This document shows, piece after piece, positions 29,106-39,561 of a stretch of 47,583 nucleotides of DNA (position 1 is the stretch's first letter; each line of letters starts with the position of its first letter). The notes under the pieces were generated by a model. That model had not been told where the DNA came from, searched no databases, and worked only from the letters and a program-made list of their open reading frames with translations. The position numbers and the translations under genes are program-made. The DNA comes from Entrophospora sp. SA101 (taxonomy: Eukaryota > Glomeromycota > Glomeromycetes > Entrophosporales > Entrophosporaceae). The stretch covers positions 9,214 through 56,796 of the forward strand of contig CAUDNR010003279.1 in NCBI GenBank assembly GCA_958430865.1. The letters run 5' to 3'.

Positions 29106-29322
29106 GCAAATTATAAATAGTTTATTTTCATTTATTTCATTTATTTCATTTTATTTCAGTTATTTCATTTATTTCATTTGTTTTTTAAATATATTTTATC
29201 GTATAAAATAAAATCTTTATATTGTATCACATTATAATTTATCACATGACTATGATCTGTAAACTCTCTATAACGGCCTTTTTTTGCCAAATCAGGCGGC
29301 CCGTTATAGAGAGAGTGAACTT

Positions 29323-30196
29323 TATACGAAAGAATAATTTTTTATATTGTAATACAAAATCAAGAAATTCGCAATTGTAAAACTCATTTTTATTATGTGA
29401 TAAAGAGAAATTCCACCATGCTAATAAAAATAATTCCAAGCATGTCTTTAATGATGGTCATATGCCACCTTACTTGTACAAAGGTTTCTTATTATTAATT
29501 TCTTGTGAAGGTAGATTACAAATCTTCATTGTTTGATTTTCTTGTAAAAAAAAAAAAGAAAAAATGTAACTTTTTTTCTCTGATATAAACTTGCAAAAAG
29601 CAATCATCACACACACCACTATCACCGGTATCATTACTGACATCACCATTACCAAACGGAGATATGTAACAATAAAATAAAACATCTTTTTCAGCACAAC
29701 ATTCTTCAATTAAACCCTTACATTTATCATTATTAATTGGCCAAATAAAATGCTTTTCCGATGGAATTTCGGTTGGATTTTAAATATAGTAATAGCAATA
29801 GAAGAAATGTTTGATTAATTAAATTATCTTGTTTCATCAAACCTTAATTGAATTCAAAAAACAAATAGTCAAATTCGATGGAAATTGGAGTTTTTTGCTC
29901 TTAAACATTTCTATAGATCAATAGCTATTAAATAGTCACAAAGTTTGAAGTGATATATTACAAGTCATATAGAGGGCAATATATCAAAAAAGCCTCCCTT
30001 TCAAATAAATTATATAGATCAATATTTCCATAAAGGCCTCAAAACGAGGCAGTGCCACTTAAAACCATTCAAATATTTTATCATCATCGGCTAATCTACC
30101 AATATATAATTTATATATAAAAATAAACTTACCATATACCTTCTTCTAAAACATTGGTTAGGAAGTTTAAGTTCATTTCCCTTGAACCTAAATTTG

Positions 30197-30235
<39 letters not shown>

Positions 30236-30655
30236 TCTTTGCGTATCTCGTTTTACAATGAAAAAATATTTCATGTAGCAGAAGAAAATTTGAAAATAAT
30301 ATTATTATAATATTACCATTGCCATCACATTCTCATTCTATTGCTGCTCTTCTATCCGAAGCAATTATGTAATGTTCTGTTTGCTTCTTACAAGTCAAAC
30401 TTTCATAGATGGAAATTTTATTATATATATATATTTCGTCATGTAATTTGCAAAAAAAAAAAATTCTGTAAAAAGACTTTAATAATTACCAAAAGAGCTT
30501 GGAATAATCACCAAGGCTTCAAAAAGTAAATGAGAGCTTTAAAAGTGTAATTTCGTTAGAAACCTTGTAATTTTTACATTATTATTAACAATTTAAATAA
30601 TAGCAATAAGAATAATAATAAGCTCTAGTTTTAGAATCAGTCAAATTCTCAAATA
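29323..30655. other. spacer with (TA)n
   Basis: No gene seen. A (TA)n run of about 30 bases lies at 30200..30230. Short frames 29470..29709 and 30341..30529 are low complexity. Confidence 0.5.
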
Positions 30656-30812
30656 CAATTCACTCTTTCTACAACGGACTATTTGGCTTACGAAAAAAAC
30701 ATCCATTTTAGAGAGAATTAGTTATAAGCAGTAATATGAGATTTAAATTCTCGGTCCGTTATAAAGCAATATCTCGTATAGAAAGATCCGTTATTTATTA
30801 TAGAGTGAACTG
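30656..30812. mobile_element. 157-bp pogo-type MITE
   Basis: Starts CAATTCACTCTTTCTACAAC and ends TAGAGTGAACTG, flanked by TA at 30654..30655 and 30813..30814. The ends match those of the pogo element at 26785..29322, and the interior again carries CCGTTAT repeats. No coding capacity; a non-autonomous derivative. Confidence 0.75.
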
Positions 30813-31220
30813 TATTGTATATATCATTTTAAAAAAGAGGAATTTTGTTAGAAATCTTTACAATATTCTTATTAATAATAACCGTAAGGATATATAGGAT
30901 AAACTACCGGTTTCAGGCCCAATGTTTGCTTTTATGAATATTTACATGTAGGAGTTATTTAATGTTAAAATAATATTTTTTTGTTATTGGAAATATTACT
31001 ATACTGGTTTTTGTGTGCATATTATATTCAAATATTGATTGATTATTTTTTTTTAGAATAAATGAAATATCAATGAATGGCAAGAAATAAACTGTGAAAT
31101 AGCTCAAGGGAAAATATTCTAAAGGTCGTATCATATAAAATTTATTATAAAGCACAAAATAATCATAATTATATACAACATGGTGTATTTCTGTTTTACT
31201 TTTTTATAATAATAAAATTT

Positions 31221-32573
31221 TTAAACATTACTAATACTAGAAACTTTGCTAATACTGTCCAAGGAATCAACATTATCATTCAGAAGAACTCTATTATCTT
31301 GATATAGAAGATTACCATCCTCCCTCGTAATTTTTACTATGAAATTAGAACCATCTGTAAATTGAAATTCTGCAGAACGAACATGTAGTTCTTTCTTTAT
31401 TCTGACAGAATATGGTTTATCACAAACTGGCGAGTGAATGTTGGGATAGTATTGATAATAAGAAAATATTGCTAATACAAAACCTAGAATTCAAAAAAAA
31501 TTTATTTAATGAAAATCATTTTCTTTTTTAATAAATATAAATGAATACTCGTTAAATAATATCATTACCAAGAGCACTTCCTGCAAGCACATCTTGCCAA
31601 TGATGACGATAATCTTGAGTTCTTGAAATACAAATAAATACAGCAATGATCAAGGGAGTAACCACAGTAAAGCTTTTGTACGTGTAGCCTTTTCTATCAA
31701 ATACATGTAATTTTCCAGCAAGGTATAGGCTAAGATAACCCATACCAGCAAATGAAGCTGTCATAAATAAATGATATATTTGAATTTTTAAATATATTTG
31801 AACATTTAAACGTATGGATGGGTGTGTGCATAAATCAATCATACACTTACTAGATGCATGTCCGGATACTAAACTTTTAAAACCATCTCTTATAATTACT
31901 GGATCTTGCTGAGTACATATCGATGAATTACTTAACCCATATACAGGTGAATCAACTGCGCCTGGTATTGGCTGACATCTATCAATGAAATCCGGTCGAG
32001 GTCTACCCGACGTATTCTATAAACAAAGTTAAATAAATACATTAAATTTAATTAATTTGAAAGACAGAATGCGATAAAATTATTATTAACAAGAAAACAT
32101 ACTTTGATAATTTCAGTAACAATAAGAGTCATTGTCATAGATAAGGCAAAACCTAGACAAGAATGATGCCAGTCGTGCATGCTCCTTTTAATTACTAAAG
32201 CTATAAATGTCATGGTAGCTAATGGGCCCACCATTACGATCAACTATATATAAATGTATAGTAAAAATTTAATCATGGAAAAATATTCAAAAAATCAAGT
32301 TATTTTTTGATTTACTAACAGCTGCCAACTGCATCGGAACCCTTTCTCTTTCAGCATACGTATATTGAATTGATTTATCCTCTAATGAAAATAATCGATG
32401 ATAAGGCTCAAAACTACTTATTCCGAGATATCCACCTAGAAATATAATAAACATAATCCAGCTACGACTCGATGAATTTTGCGAGTATGAAATATATTTG
32501 AATCGTAAATATGAGTGTGAACTACTTACTCCAAAGCATAAGCTTTTACCAAAGCGGATTTAGGGTGATTCAT
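31221..32573 (-). CDS. lipid phosphate phosphatase (PAP2 family, DPP1/LPP1-like)
   Basis: Six exons (32530..32573, 32320..32461, 32103..32243, 31851..32016, 31569..31757, 31221..31483) total 945 nt and 314 residues, all in frame with GT-AG introns. PAP2 motifs: K-x-x-x-GRPRPDF (motif 1), SGHAS (motif 2, with the acid/base His) and SRTQDYRHHWQDVLAGSALG (motif 3, nucleophile His and Asp). About six membrane segments are expected, and several hydrophobic stretches are visible. The family removes phosphate from phosphatidate, diacylglycerol pyrophosphate and similar lipids in ER, Golgi or vacuole membranes. The start codon follows from exon 1 (MNHPKSALVKAYALDWI...), the usual N-terminus of this family. 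Looks intact. Confidence 0.92.
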
Positions 32574-33939
32574 TGTTGTTGAAAGATGAGGAGGAACTAG
32601 TAAATAAAATTTTTTTATTTTTTAAGAGAAAAAATATTTTTATTTTTTTTAAGAGAAAAAATATTTTTTAGTAAACGATTTATCAAAACATTTTATTCTT
32701 TTTTTTCGTAAAGTCTCGTGAAAAATAATTTTTAAATAATACAGATGATTTCATTTTTTTTGTTTGCAAGCCTTTTGATTTCCGAAATAGTCATATAATT
32801 TAACTGCATTAAGGAAATCCACACACGTAGAATTAATAATGATGACCTTTTGCAACTTATTATTATTAATATTAATATTAGGTTAATAACAAACAAATTG
32901 TAAATGCAGATCATTTTCTATTTATTAAATTTTAAATAACCTCCAATACAGTGTGATAGAATCGTTAGAAAACAAACAGAGAATTAGAAAATCAAAAAGA
33001 TTGGTTCGCATTTTTGGAAGTAGTTCATTTATATTCATAATATAATTGTAAAAAATATTATTTAAACTTTTCTATTTTTCAACATTTTAAAAAGTTAAAG
33101 ATTACTTAATATTTTTCGTGAAACGATCAATTCCTTTTTTAATAATGTTGTAACACCATATTCGCAATCCCAAGTTCGAGATACCGCAACAAAAACCAGG
33201 CAAGTTACCAAGAATTTCAGGGTTCAAAATTTAAGTCATCATACATCATGTACTATCTGACCTTGCATTTCTTTTCCTATTTCTAATTATTTTAATAACT
33301 TCCATACAGAATAACTGGAGCAATTGATCCAAATGCATAAATTAAATAAGGTTTAATTTCCTCTCTTTTGGCTTGTTTTCACATTGTTGATAAGATTTCA
33401 TTTTAGATAGTGAATTACTTCTTTTAATTGCTTTTGGAATTCCTTTTCATTACTAAAATATAAATAAACAAGTTATCAAATTCCTCCTCTCAAGTATTTG
33501 TTAGTGGGAACTAAGTCAGCATGTGTTTATGGAAATCGAAGATTCTTTTTATCTTGTTTGATTAAACCTTGAAGCCCATGATTTAATTTGCATTTTTGTT
33601 GGCTAGATTATTGGGAGATTACTCAAAATATCTTCAGCTGATAGCTCATATAATTGTCTTGGAGAAACATTAACTTGAGCTTTTCCACAACATTAATGTT
33701 GAGATGTTACCACCTTTTTCTCCAAATTTTTGATTACTTTTAAATGCAATCTAGGCAATAATTTTTCTTTTAACAAACTTTTCTGAAGACAAAACAATAA
33801 ATAACTATATAATATTTTTTTAATAAAACTTTTGATAAATATTTACTCAATTTCAATTATAGTTGAATTCATTTTTCTATTAAAAAAAAATTAACGTTTG
33901 ATAAATTATTGTTTTGATGTACTGTATTTGAAAGCAAGA

Positions 33940-33993
<54 letters not shown>

Positions 33994-35031
33994 GTAAAAA
34001 AAAAGAAAAAAGAATGGTGCTCATAGATTTCATGTTTGTAGAGAAGAAAATAAATAAATCATTAATTTGTTACAACTATTCACATCTCGTCTTCTTTTTT
34101 TTTTTTTTGATCTAGTTTCGTGTTTTTTTTTATCAATGTTTTCAGTTAAAATATTTTCACCATTGATATTAGTAATGGCGACATCTCTTGGCAAAAATCA
34201 TTATGATCGGGTCTTTCACTGTTTCTTCTAACTGTTGTTTGTGTTGCTGCTGTTGATTAATGGAGGAGGGGGAGGAAGTTAATAAATATCAAATGCGTGA
34301 AGTTGATTTAAAAATTAAAAATTTAATTAACATCTAGAAAAATATTTATTATATTAATTTTTTTCACTATGTTGCATGACGAACTTTCGACTTTAGTCAT
34401 AAATTTAACAAAACTCACATTCGTGTAATAATTCTTTTTTTTGTATTATTAAATGTTTTGCTGCTATTTTTTCTTTTATCGTTTTTTTTTTTTGGCTCAA
34501 TTCTTACATTAAAACAACATAATTTACATAGAAGAAATGTTTACAATGAAGTTGTGAAAAATAAAAAAACATAAATATGAATAATTATAGTTAAAAATTT
34601 TACTTTAATTAAAATTTTTTTTTTTGTTTTGTCAAAGATTTTAACTTTCGCCAAGGGTTTTTACTTTCGCCAAGGATTTAGTCTTTCGTCATGGGTTTAG
34701 TCTTTCGTCATTTTTTATTACATTTGACGAAATAGTTTCTCAACTCCAAAAACATTTCGTCATGCATCATTAGATAAGAAAAATATTTATTTAATATATA
34801 CCTTTTGATTTTGTGTAGGGTTTCTTCTCTAACCTGCTTTCGTAATGTGAATGAGGAATGTTTGAACCTAATGAAATTAAATTTTACTTTTAATAAGGGA
34901 GTGTTTGATTAGTGTAATTATCCTTATTTTTAAAGCAGATCAATTAATTGTTTAATGTTTGTTATTAATATTGGATGGCGATCTTTTTTATATTGTGTGA
35001 CGGCAATTGCCATAAATACATGATTAAATAA
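32574..35031. other. long spacer, no firm gene
   Basis: AT-rich. A (TTA)n microsatellite occupies 33945..33993. Minus-strand scraps with protein-like content occur near 33300..33460 (IKPYLIYAFGSIAPVILYGSY) and 33640..33720 (QVNVSPRQLYELSAEDILSN), but with stops between, so I do not call genes. Near 34374 and 34759 a 10-bp inverted pair GCATGACGAA/TTCGTCATGC bounds a stretch with repeated CTTTCGYCA units; it may be a MITE. Confidence 0.4.
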
Positions 35032-35160
35032 TTAGTTCAGGCAGGTATCGGTAGATACCTACCTGATCCGTAGGTCAATATGTTTTTCACGTGTCCGAAA
35101 GGCGCGTGAAAAAGGATATTGCCTATTACTATAGGAAGTATAGATACCTACCTGAACTAA
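35032..35160. repeat. imperfect palindrome (fold-back unit 1)
   Basis: Arms 35032..35049 and 35143..35160 pair with one mismatch in 18 (TTAGTTCAGGYAGGTATC). In the centre TTTTTCACG (35083..35091) pairs with CGTGAAAAA (35105..35113). Confidence 0.8.
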
Positions 35161-35163
35161 TGA

Positions 35164-35334
35164 ATTATCAGGTAGGTCCGACGTATTACTGGCAGAAATA
35201 AACTTTTTTATTTTTTTAACTCAAATATATTCTTATTATTAAACGATAAACTGATTGTATCACATGATTATAATATAAAGTTGCAAAAATAAGTTTGTTT
35301 ATTTCTGTCAGTGATTACATAGGACCTATCTGAT
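35164..35334. repeat. imperfect palindrome (fold-back unit 2)
   Basis: About 40 bases from 35164 pair with the reverse complement of the 40 bases ending near 35334, with about eight mismatches (shared ends ATTATCAG and AGAAATAAAC). It starts 4 bases after unit 1 and shares a CAGGTAGGT core with it. Confidence 0.7.
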
Positions 35335-36385
35335 AATTTATTTATATATCTATTTCATGAGATAAATAAAAATTTGCCTCCAAATATATACTTGATAAAA
35401 TTTGTACATTAGTTAAATATTGGGTTAGTAAAATAGATTTAGTCGAAGCTTCTTTTTCTCAAAAACAATAATGATTTTTACAATGACGATTCTTATTCTG
35501 CCCTTTCGCTTCCCTGCATCTGAAACTATAATGACAGTACCGTAATCTTCGCCTGTTTTAATTAATTCTAACCCGTCACAAAAAAAACGGCACGAAGAAA
35601 ACCCACAATAAACTAGAATGTGGAGATGTGAACATGATGAGTTTGCAGAGTGTAAAGTTTGTTCCAACAATCGAAAAGAGAAAATGTTTAAACATACATA
35701 ATCAACCTTTCGCATAATAATTTTAAGCTAAAAATTTTATTACGGTCTCCGGCGAAAAGAATGGCGGTTTAGTTTTTTAATCTTACTCATTACGTAACAA
35801 ATTTGAAGATTCTTTTTTTAAAATGAAAGCTAAAAATTAGGACAATGTTCTCCATTCAGACTTTAATCAAAGTTAGTATTGCAAATAATGCGCAAAATTA
35901 GTAATTTTTAGCCCTTTTTTTAAACGTTTTCTCCATTTTCTCACCAACCAGTAATCAGGTTAAGACGAATTTACCATCATGCCTCTTGATAATTTTGGTT
36001 GAATGACGGTATTTTCCATCTTGTACTACATTGGTATCGTTTCAAGTAAAGTGGATCAGAAGAAATTAAAATTAAATACTTATACACGAAAGCTATTCAT
36101 TAATACGGAAGTTGTAAAAGCTCAAAAGTACTAGCCATTTGAATTACATTGTTAAGAGAAACCAAATGGTAGTAAAATTGTTTCAGTCTAACTTTTAGCT
36201 GTCAAGATAACGAAAGTTAAATATTTTCTTTCATAATTATATATTTGATTCATTTTATTATTCAGCATGACAATATAACACAACACAGTTGTTGTTGAAA
36301 GGCAAGCTAATTCTTTTAAAAAAATTCTAGACAAATTATTAAGTAGGATATCAAGAATTTGAAAATACTGACTTATGGTGCTTGT
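35335..36385. other. spacer, nothing recognised
   Basis: AT-rich. The frame 35425..35715 (-) has no family features and no intron context, so it is not called. Confidence 0.45.
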
Positions 36386-36598
36386 CTATAATTTATGCCT
36401 TGCACAACAATTTGGATAACTTGTATTTGCTTCAATGTTCTTATTAGTGCAAGTTAATCTTAAACCTTCTTTTGGCCATAATTCACGCTCTTCTAAAATT
36501 AATTTTATTCCTTTAGGTTTTCCACATAATTTGAGATCATGAAAGTCATCAGGAAAATTCATTGTTTGACAAACTCGGACCTCTTGGCAGAAAAACAA
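36386..36598 (-). pseudogene. DDE transposase fragment
   Basis: 70 codons including FPDDFHDLKLCGKPKGIKLI, LEERELWPKEGLRLTCTNKN and NCCARH, a conserved stretch (GKPKG, LxERGLW, CCAR) that I recognise from a large DDE-type transposase family common in fungal genomes. Both the upstream part and the downstream catalytic end are missing, so this is a relic. Confidence 0.6.
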
Positions 36599-36967
36599 TA
36601 TTTAAGGTTTTTTTTTTTTCATTGTTTTTTGAATAGCATTCCATGTGCAATTTAGTACAATAAATAAATATCTCAATTGGAAAATGGCAATGCTATACTC
36701 AAAAAAAGAGAAGACATTCCCATCTCCATTCTTTTCGCTGGGGACTGTATGAATTTAAATTTAAATTTATATAATTGGTTCAATTGGTTCGGATCAAATT
36801 TCCTTTTTTTGCGTGATAAAACCAAAGTATGATTGATAAAAATCATATGTTCCCCACGCTGAATGAAACCATATTTCATACAGCAATTAATTTTTCTCAA
36901 TTAAAATCTACAACGTAATGCAATATAAATATTATAGATGAATTCAATTTTTTAAAAAATAAAAATA

Positions 36968-38392
36968 ATGACTGGAAATCAAAATCATTATAATAAGCAG
37001 GAAGAAAAAAACAAAAATGATAACAATGGAGAAAAGGATGATGATTTGAGACTTGAGATTTTTAAAATTGTTGATGGTAGAGAATTTATTAATATAGAGG
37101 AATCTTGCGCATTCATTCCTATTGATCGCAGGGTAAATTATAAGTTAATTAATTATTAATTTCTTGAAACTTTCTAAAAATTTTTATTATTTATAGTCAA
37201 TGTATATAATGGAAATTTTAGAAGTTATATCACAACATATATGGAATAGTAAATTTTCTTCTCCTGTGAGTGAAACATTAAACAATGGTGGTGCATCTGT
37301 AATAGATATTGGGTAAATAAGTTGATTTTAATTGAATCACCAAACTTTTCCTATGACAATTGAATAATTGTAAATCAATTTTAATTGTTCTCTCAGATGT
37401 GGTCCTGGAACTTGGTTAATGTATATGGCAAAGGAGTTTCCAAAATCATCATTTGTTGGAATTGATATAGCAACTGATTCCAAAAAAGAATCACCAGCAA
37501 ATATGGCAATAATTAGTCATAATATCCTTGATGGTTTACCATTTCCAGATGACACTTTTGATTTTGTTCATCAAAAACATATGACAAATTCACTAAAAAT
37601 TGATCAATGGCCTTTTATAATTGATGAACTGATACGTATAACTAAACCTGGTGGTTGGATTGAATTTGTGGTAATTATAATAATGAAAGTGGATGGATTA
37701 TATTTTGACATGATAAAGAAAATATATTTATATTATTAGCCTTGTTATTCATCATCATCATCATCATTATTATTATTATTAGGAAAATGAACATATGCCA
37801 TATTCCTTTGGTCCATTAGGAGAAATTTTAATGTCTGGGTGTAAATAACCATTTAATAAACTTTTTAATACTATTTCATAAGTTACTTAATAGGCTTTAA
37901 CAAACTATTAATAAATTATAGTCAAAAAAATATACAAATCACGTGGTATTGATGAATCAGTTTGTGAATCTATTAGAAAAAAGTTAATATCTACTAATAA
38001 AATAATTGAAATTAGTCATCAATCAAAAAAGTTTCCATTAGGTGATCATGGTATGGCTAGTGAAATGGTAAAATATATTATTAACTAATATTTTGTGATG
38101 GTAATTTTAATAATAACATACTATTTAATTATATATAGTTCAGAGAAAATCTGTTTGGTTCAATGGAAACCATTAGACCTGATATCTCATCAGTTATTGG
38201 AATTAGTTTAGAAGAATGTGATGAAATGTTTAGACAATTGCCTTTAGAAGTTATAAAGTATAAAACTTATCAAAAAAATTTTAGGTAAATATCTATTTCT
38301 CTCTTCCTTAGTATTTCATTATTCCTTATTTAAAAATTATATTTAATTATTATTATCTACATAGAATATACGGGAAAAAAAAAGCTGATTAA
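36968..38392 (+). CDS. SAM-dependent methyltransferase (class I, type 11/25-like)
   Basis: Seven exons (36968..37132, 37197..37312, 37397..37670, 37783..37840, 37922..38067, 38139..38284, 38365..38392) give 933 nt and 310 residues with GT-AG introns. Motif I VIDIGCGPGTW (split by intron 2) binds SAM. FVGIDIA supplies the acidic residue of motif II, then LPFPDDTFDFVHQ (motif IV) and LIRITKPGGWIEFV (post-motif). The C-terminal half (LFGSMETIRPDISSVIGIS, ending NFRIYGKKK) is usual for fungal members of this group, whose substrates are mostly unknown. The acidic Asn/Lys-rich first 30 residues may be disordered. The gene looks whole here; a 3' fragment is repeated in inverse at 10563..10713. Confidence 0.88.
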
Positions 38393-39561
38393 ATATAAAT
38401 TACAATTTATTATTTTTTTTTTTTTTTGTATTTTATTTTAGAATTATAAAATGATTGCTTGAGCTAATACTAATTGACAACTAACTTTGTTCAGGTCCTC
38501 ACTTGAAGAGAATAAATACCACGTTAACATCTAATAAAATAAAACCATCAAATAATATTTTTTAAAATTTATTTTTATGCAAATGCTTTGGTAAAAAGCC
38601 ACGTTTTATTTGTTTAATAAGCAAAGGTTAGGACTTTCCTAATGAATTTCCTCTCTTTTGGCCCTCATTTACTTTTTTTTTGGAATCTGGGATGATTATT
38701 TTAAAACTCTTTGGCGATTATTAAGTACAAGCCTTTTATTATTATATAAATATAAACATAAAAATGTTTGACAACAAAATCATTCTAGAACCAATTCCAT
38801 CTAGGTGGTAACAAAATTTTAATTAATTTAAATGGCAAATTTTCTTGTTGGGATGTAGCTTTTCGCAATTTATTTGTTTTATTTATTTATTTAATCCTTT
38901 ATAAAATTAAAAATACGAAATATAAAAAGAAACCGTAAAATCTTTTTGTAAAAAACGGGTATTGAAATGATCCAATGATCAAATGCTGGGTGCAACCAAA
39001 ATAAACATCAACTGATGAAAATATTCTTATTAATCCCAATTATTCTAATGAAAAAAGAATATTGAACGTTTGGCTAATGGAAATTGGTAAAATAAAAAAA
39101 TAAAAAGCATTATAATAATTGAGTTTCTTTTATAATGTATTAATTATTTTTTCTCACAATTATTTAAGAATTACCACTAGCCTTAAGAATGCTTGTTAAA
39201 ATTAATCGATAAAATTCCTGGAACACTATTAGAAAAAGTCTTTCCAAATTTGGTCATTTTTCACGTTGCATTTTCGTTGGCCAATGAATTTTATTTGTGT
39301 TACATTTTAATTGAATTTCATTGGTTAATTCATTGGACGCTGATCACTAAAATATGAATCCTCGAAATTTCCTTTTCAATTCACTTCACATAAATTTCCT
39401 AAAAACAAGCTTGAATGCTAAATTTAAAAAAAAGCTTTATTCGAGTTTCAAAAGATCATAATTTTGATCCATCTAGCATACATATTTTGTTTGGATGCAT
39501 TGGATCCTTTTTTGTGTCCTTGAATAAAAAAAACTTTACTTAATAAAAAAAGAAAAAAAAA
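38393..39561. other. intergenic, methyltransferase to transporter
   Basis: Mirror of 9394..10562. No gene seen. The last 200 bases should hold the transporter promoter, but no clear element stands out in the AT-rich background. Confidence 0.5.

Larger units (their letters stand above)
26785..29322. mobile_element. pogo/Tigger-type DNA transposon, decayed, with nested LINE
   Basis: Left end CAGTTCGCTCTCTCTATAA, right end the inverse of AAGTTCACTCTCTCTATAA (two mismatches), both flanked by TA. The TCTATAACGG unit is repeated inside the left end. Without the LINE and one copy of its target duplication the element is about 1.2 kb, too short for a full pogo transposon, and only the C-terminal half of a transposase is recognisable. 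Confidence 0.75.

Noticed and set aside
34374..34768. possible MITE with 10-bp inverted ends GCATGACGAA
   Set aside because: No target duplication could be found and the ends are short; noted only in the spacer entry.
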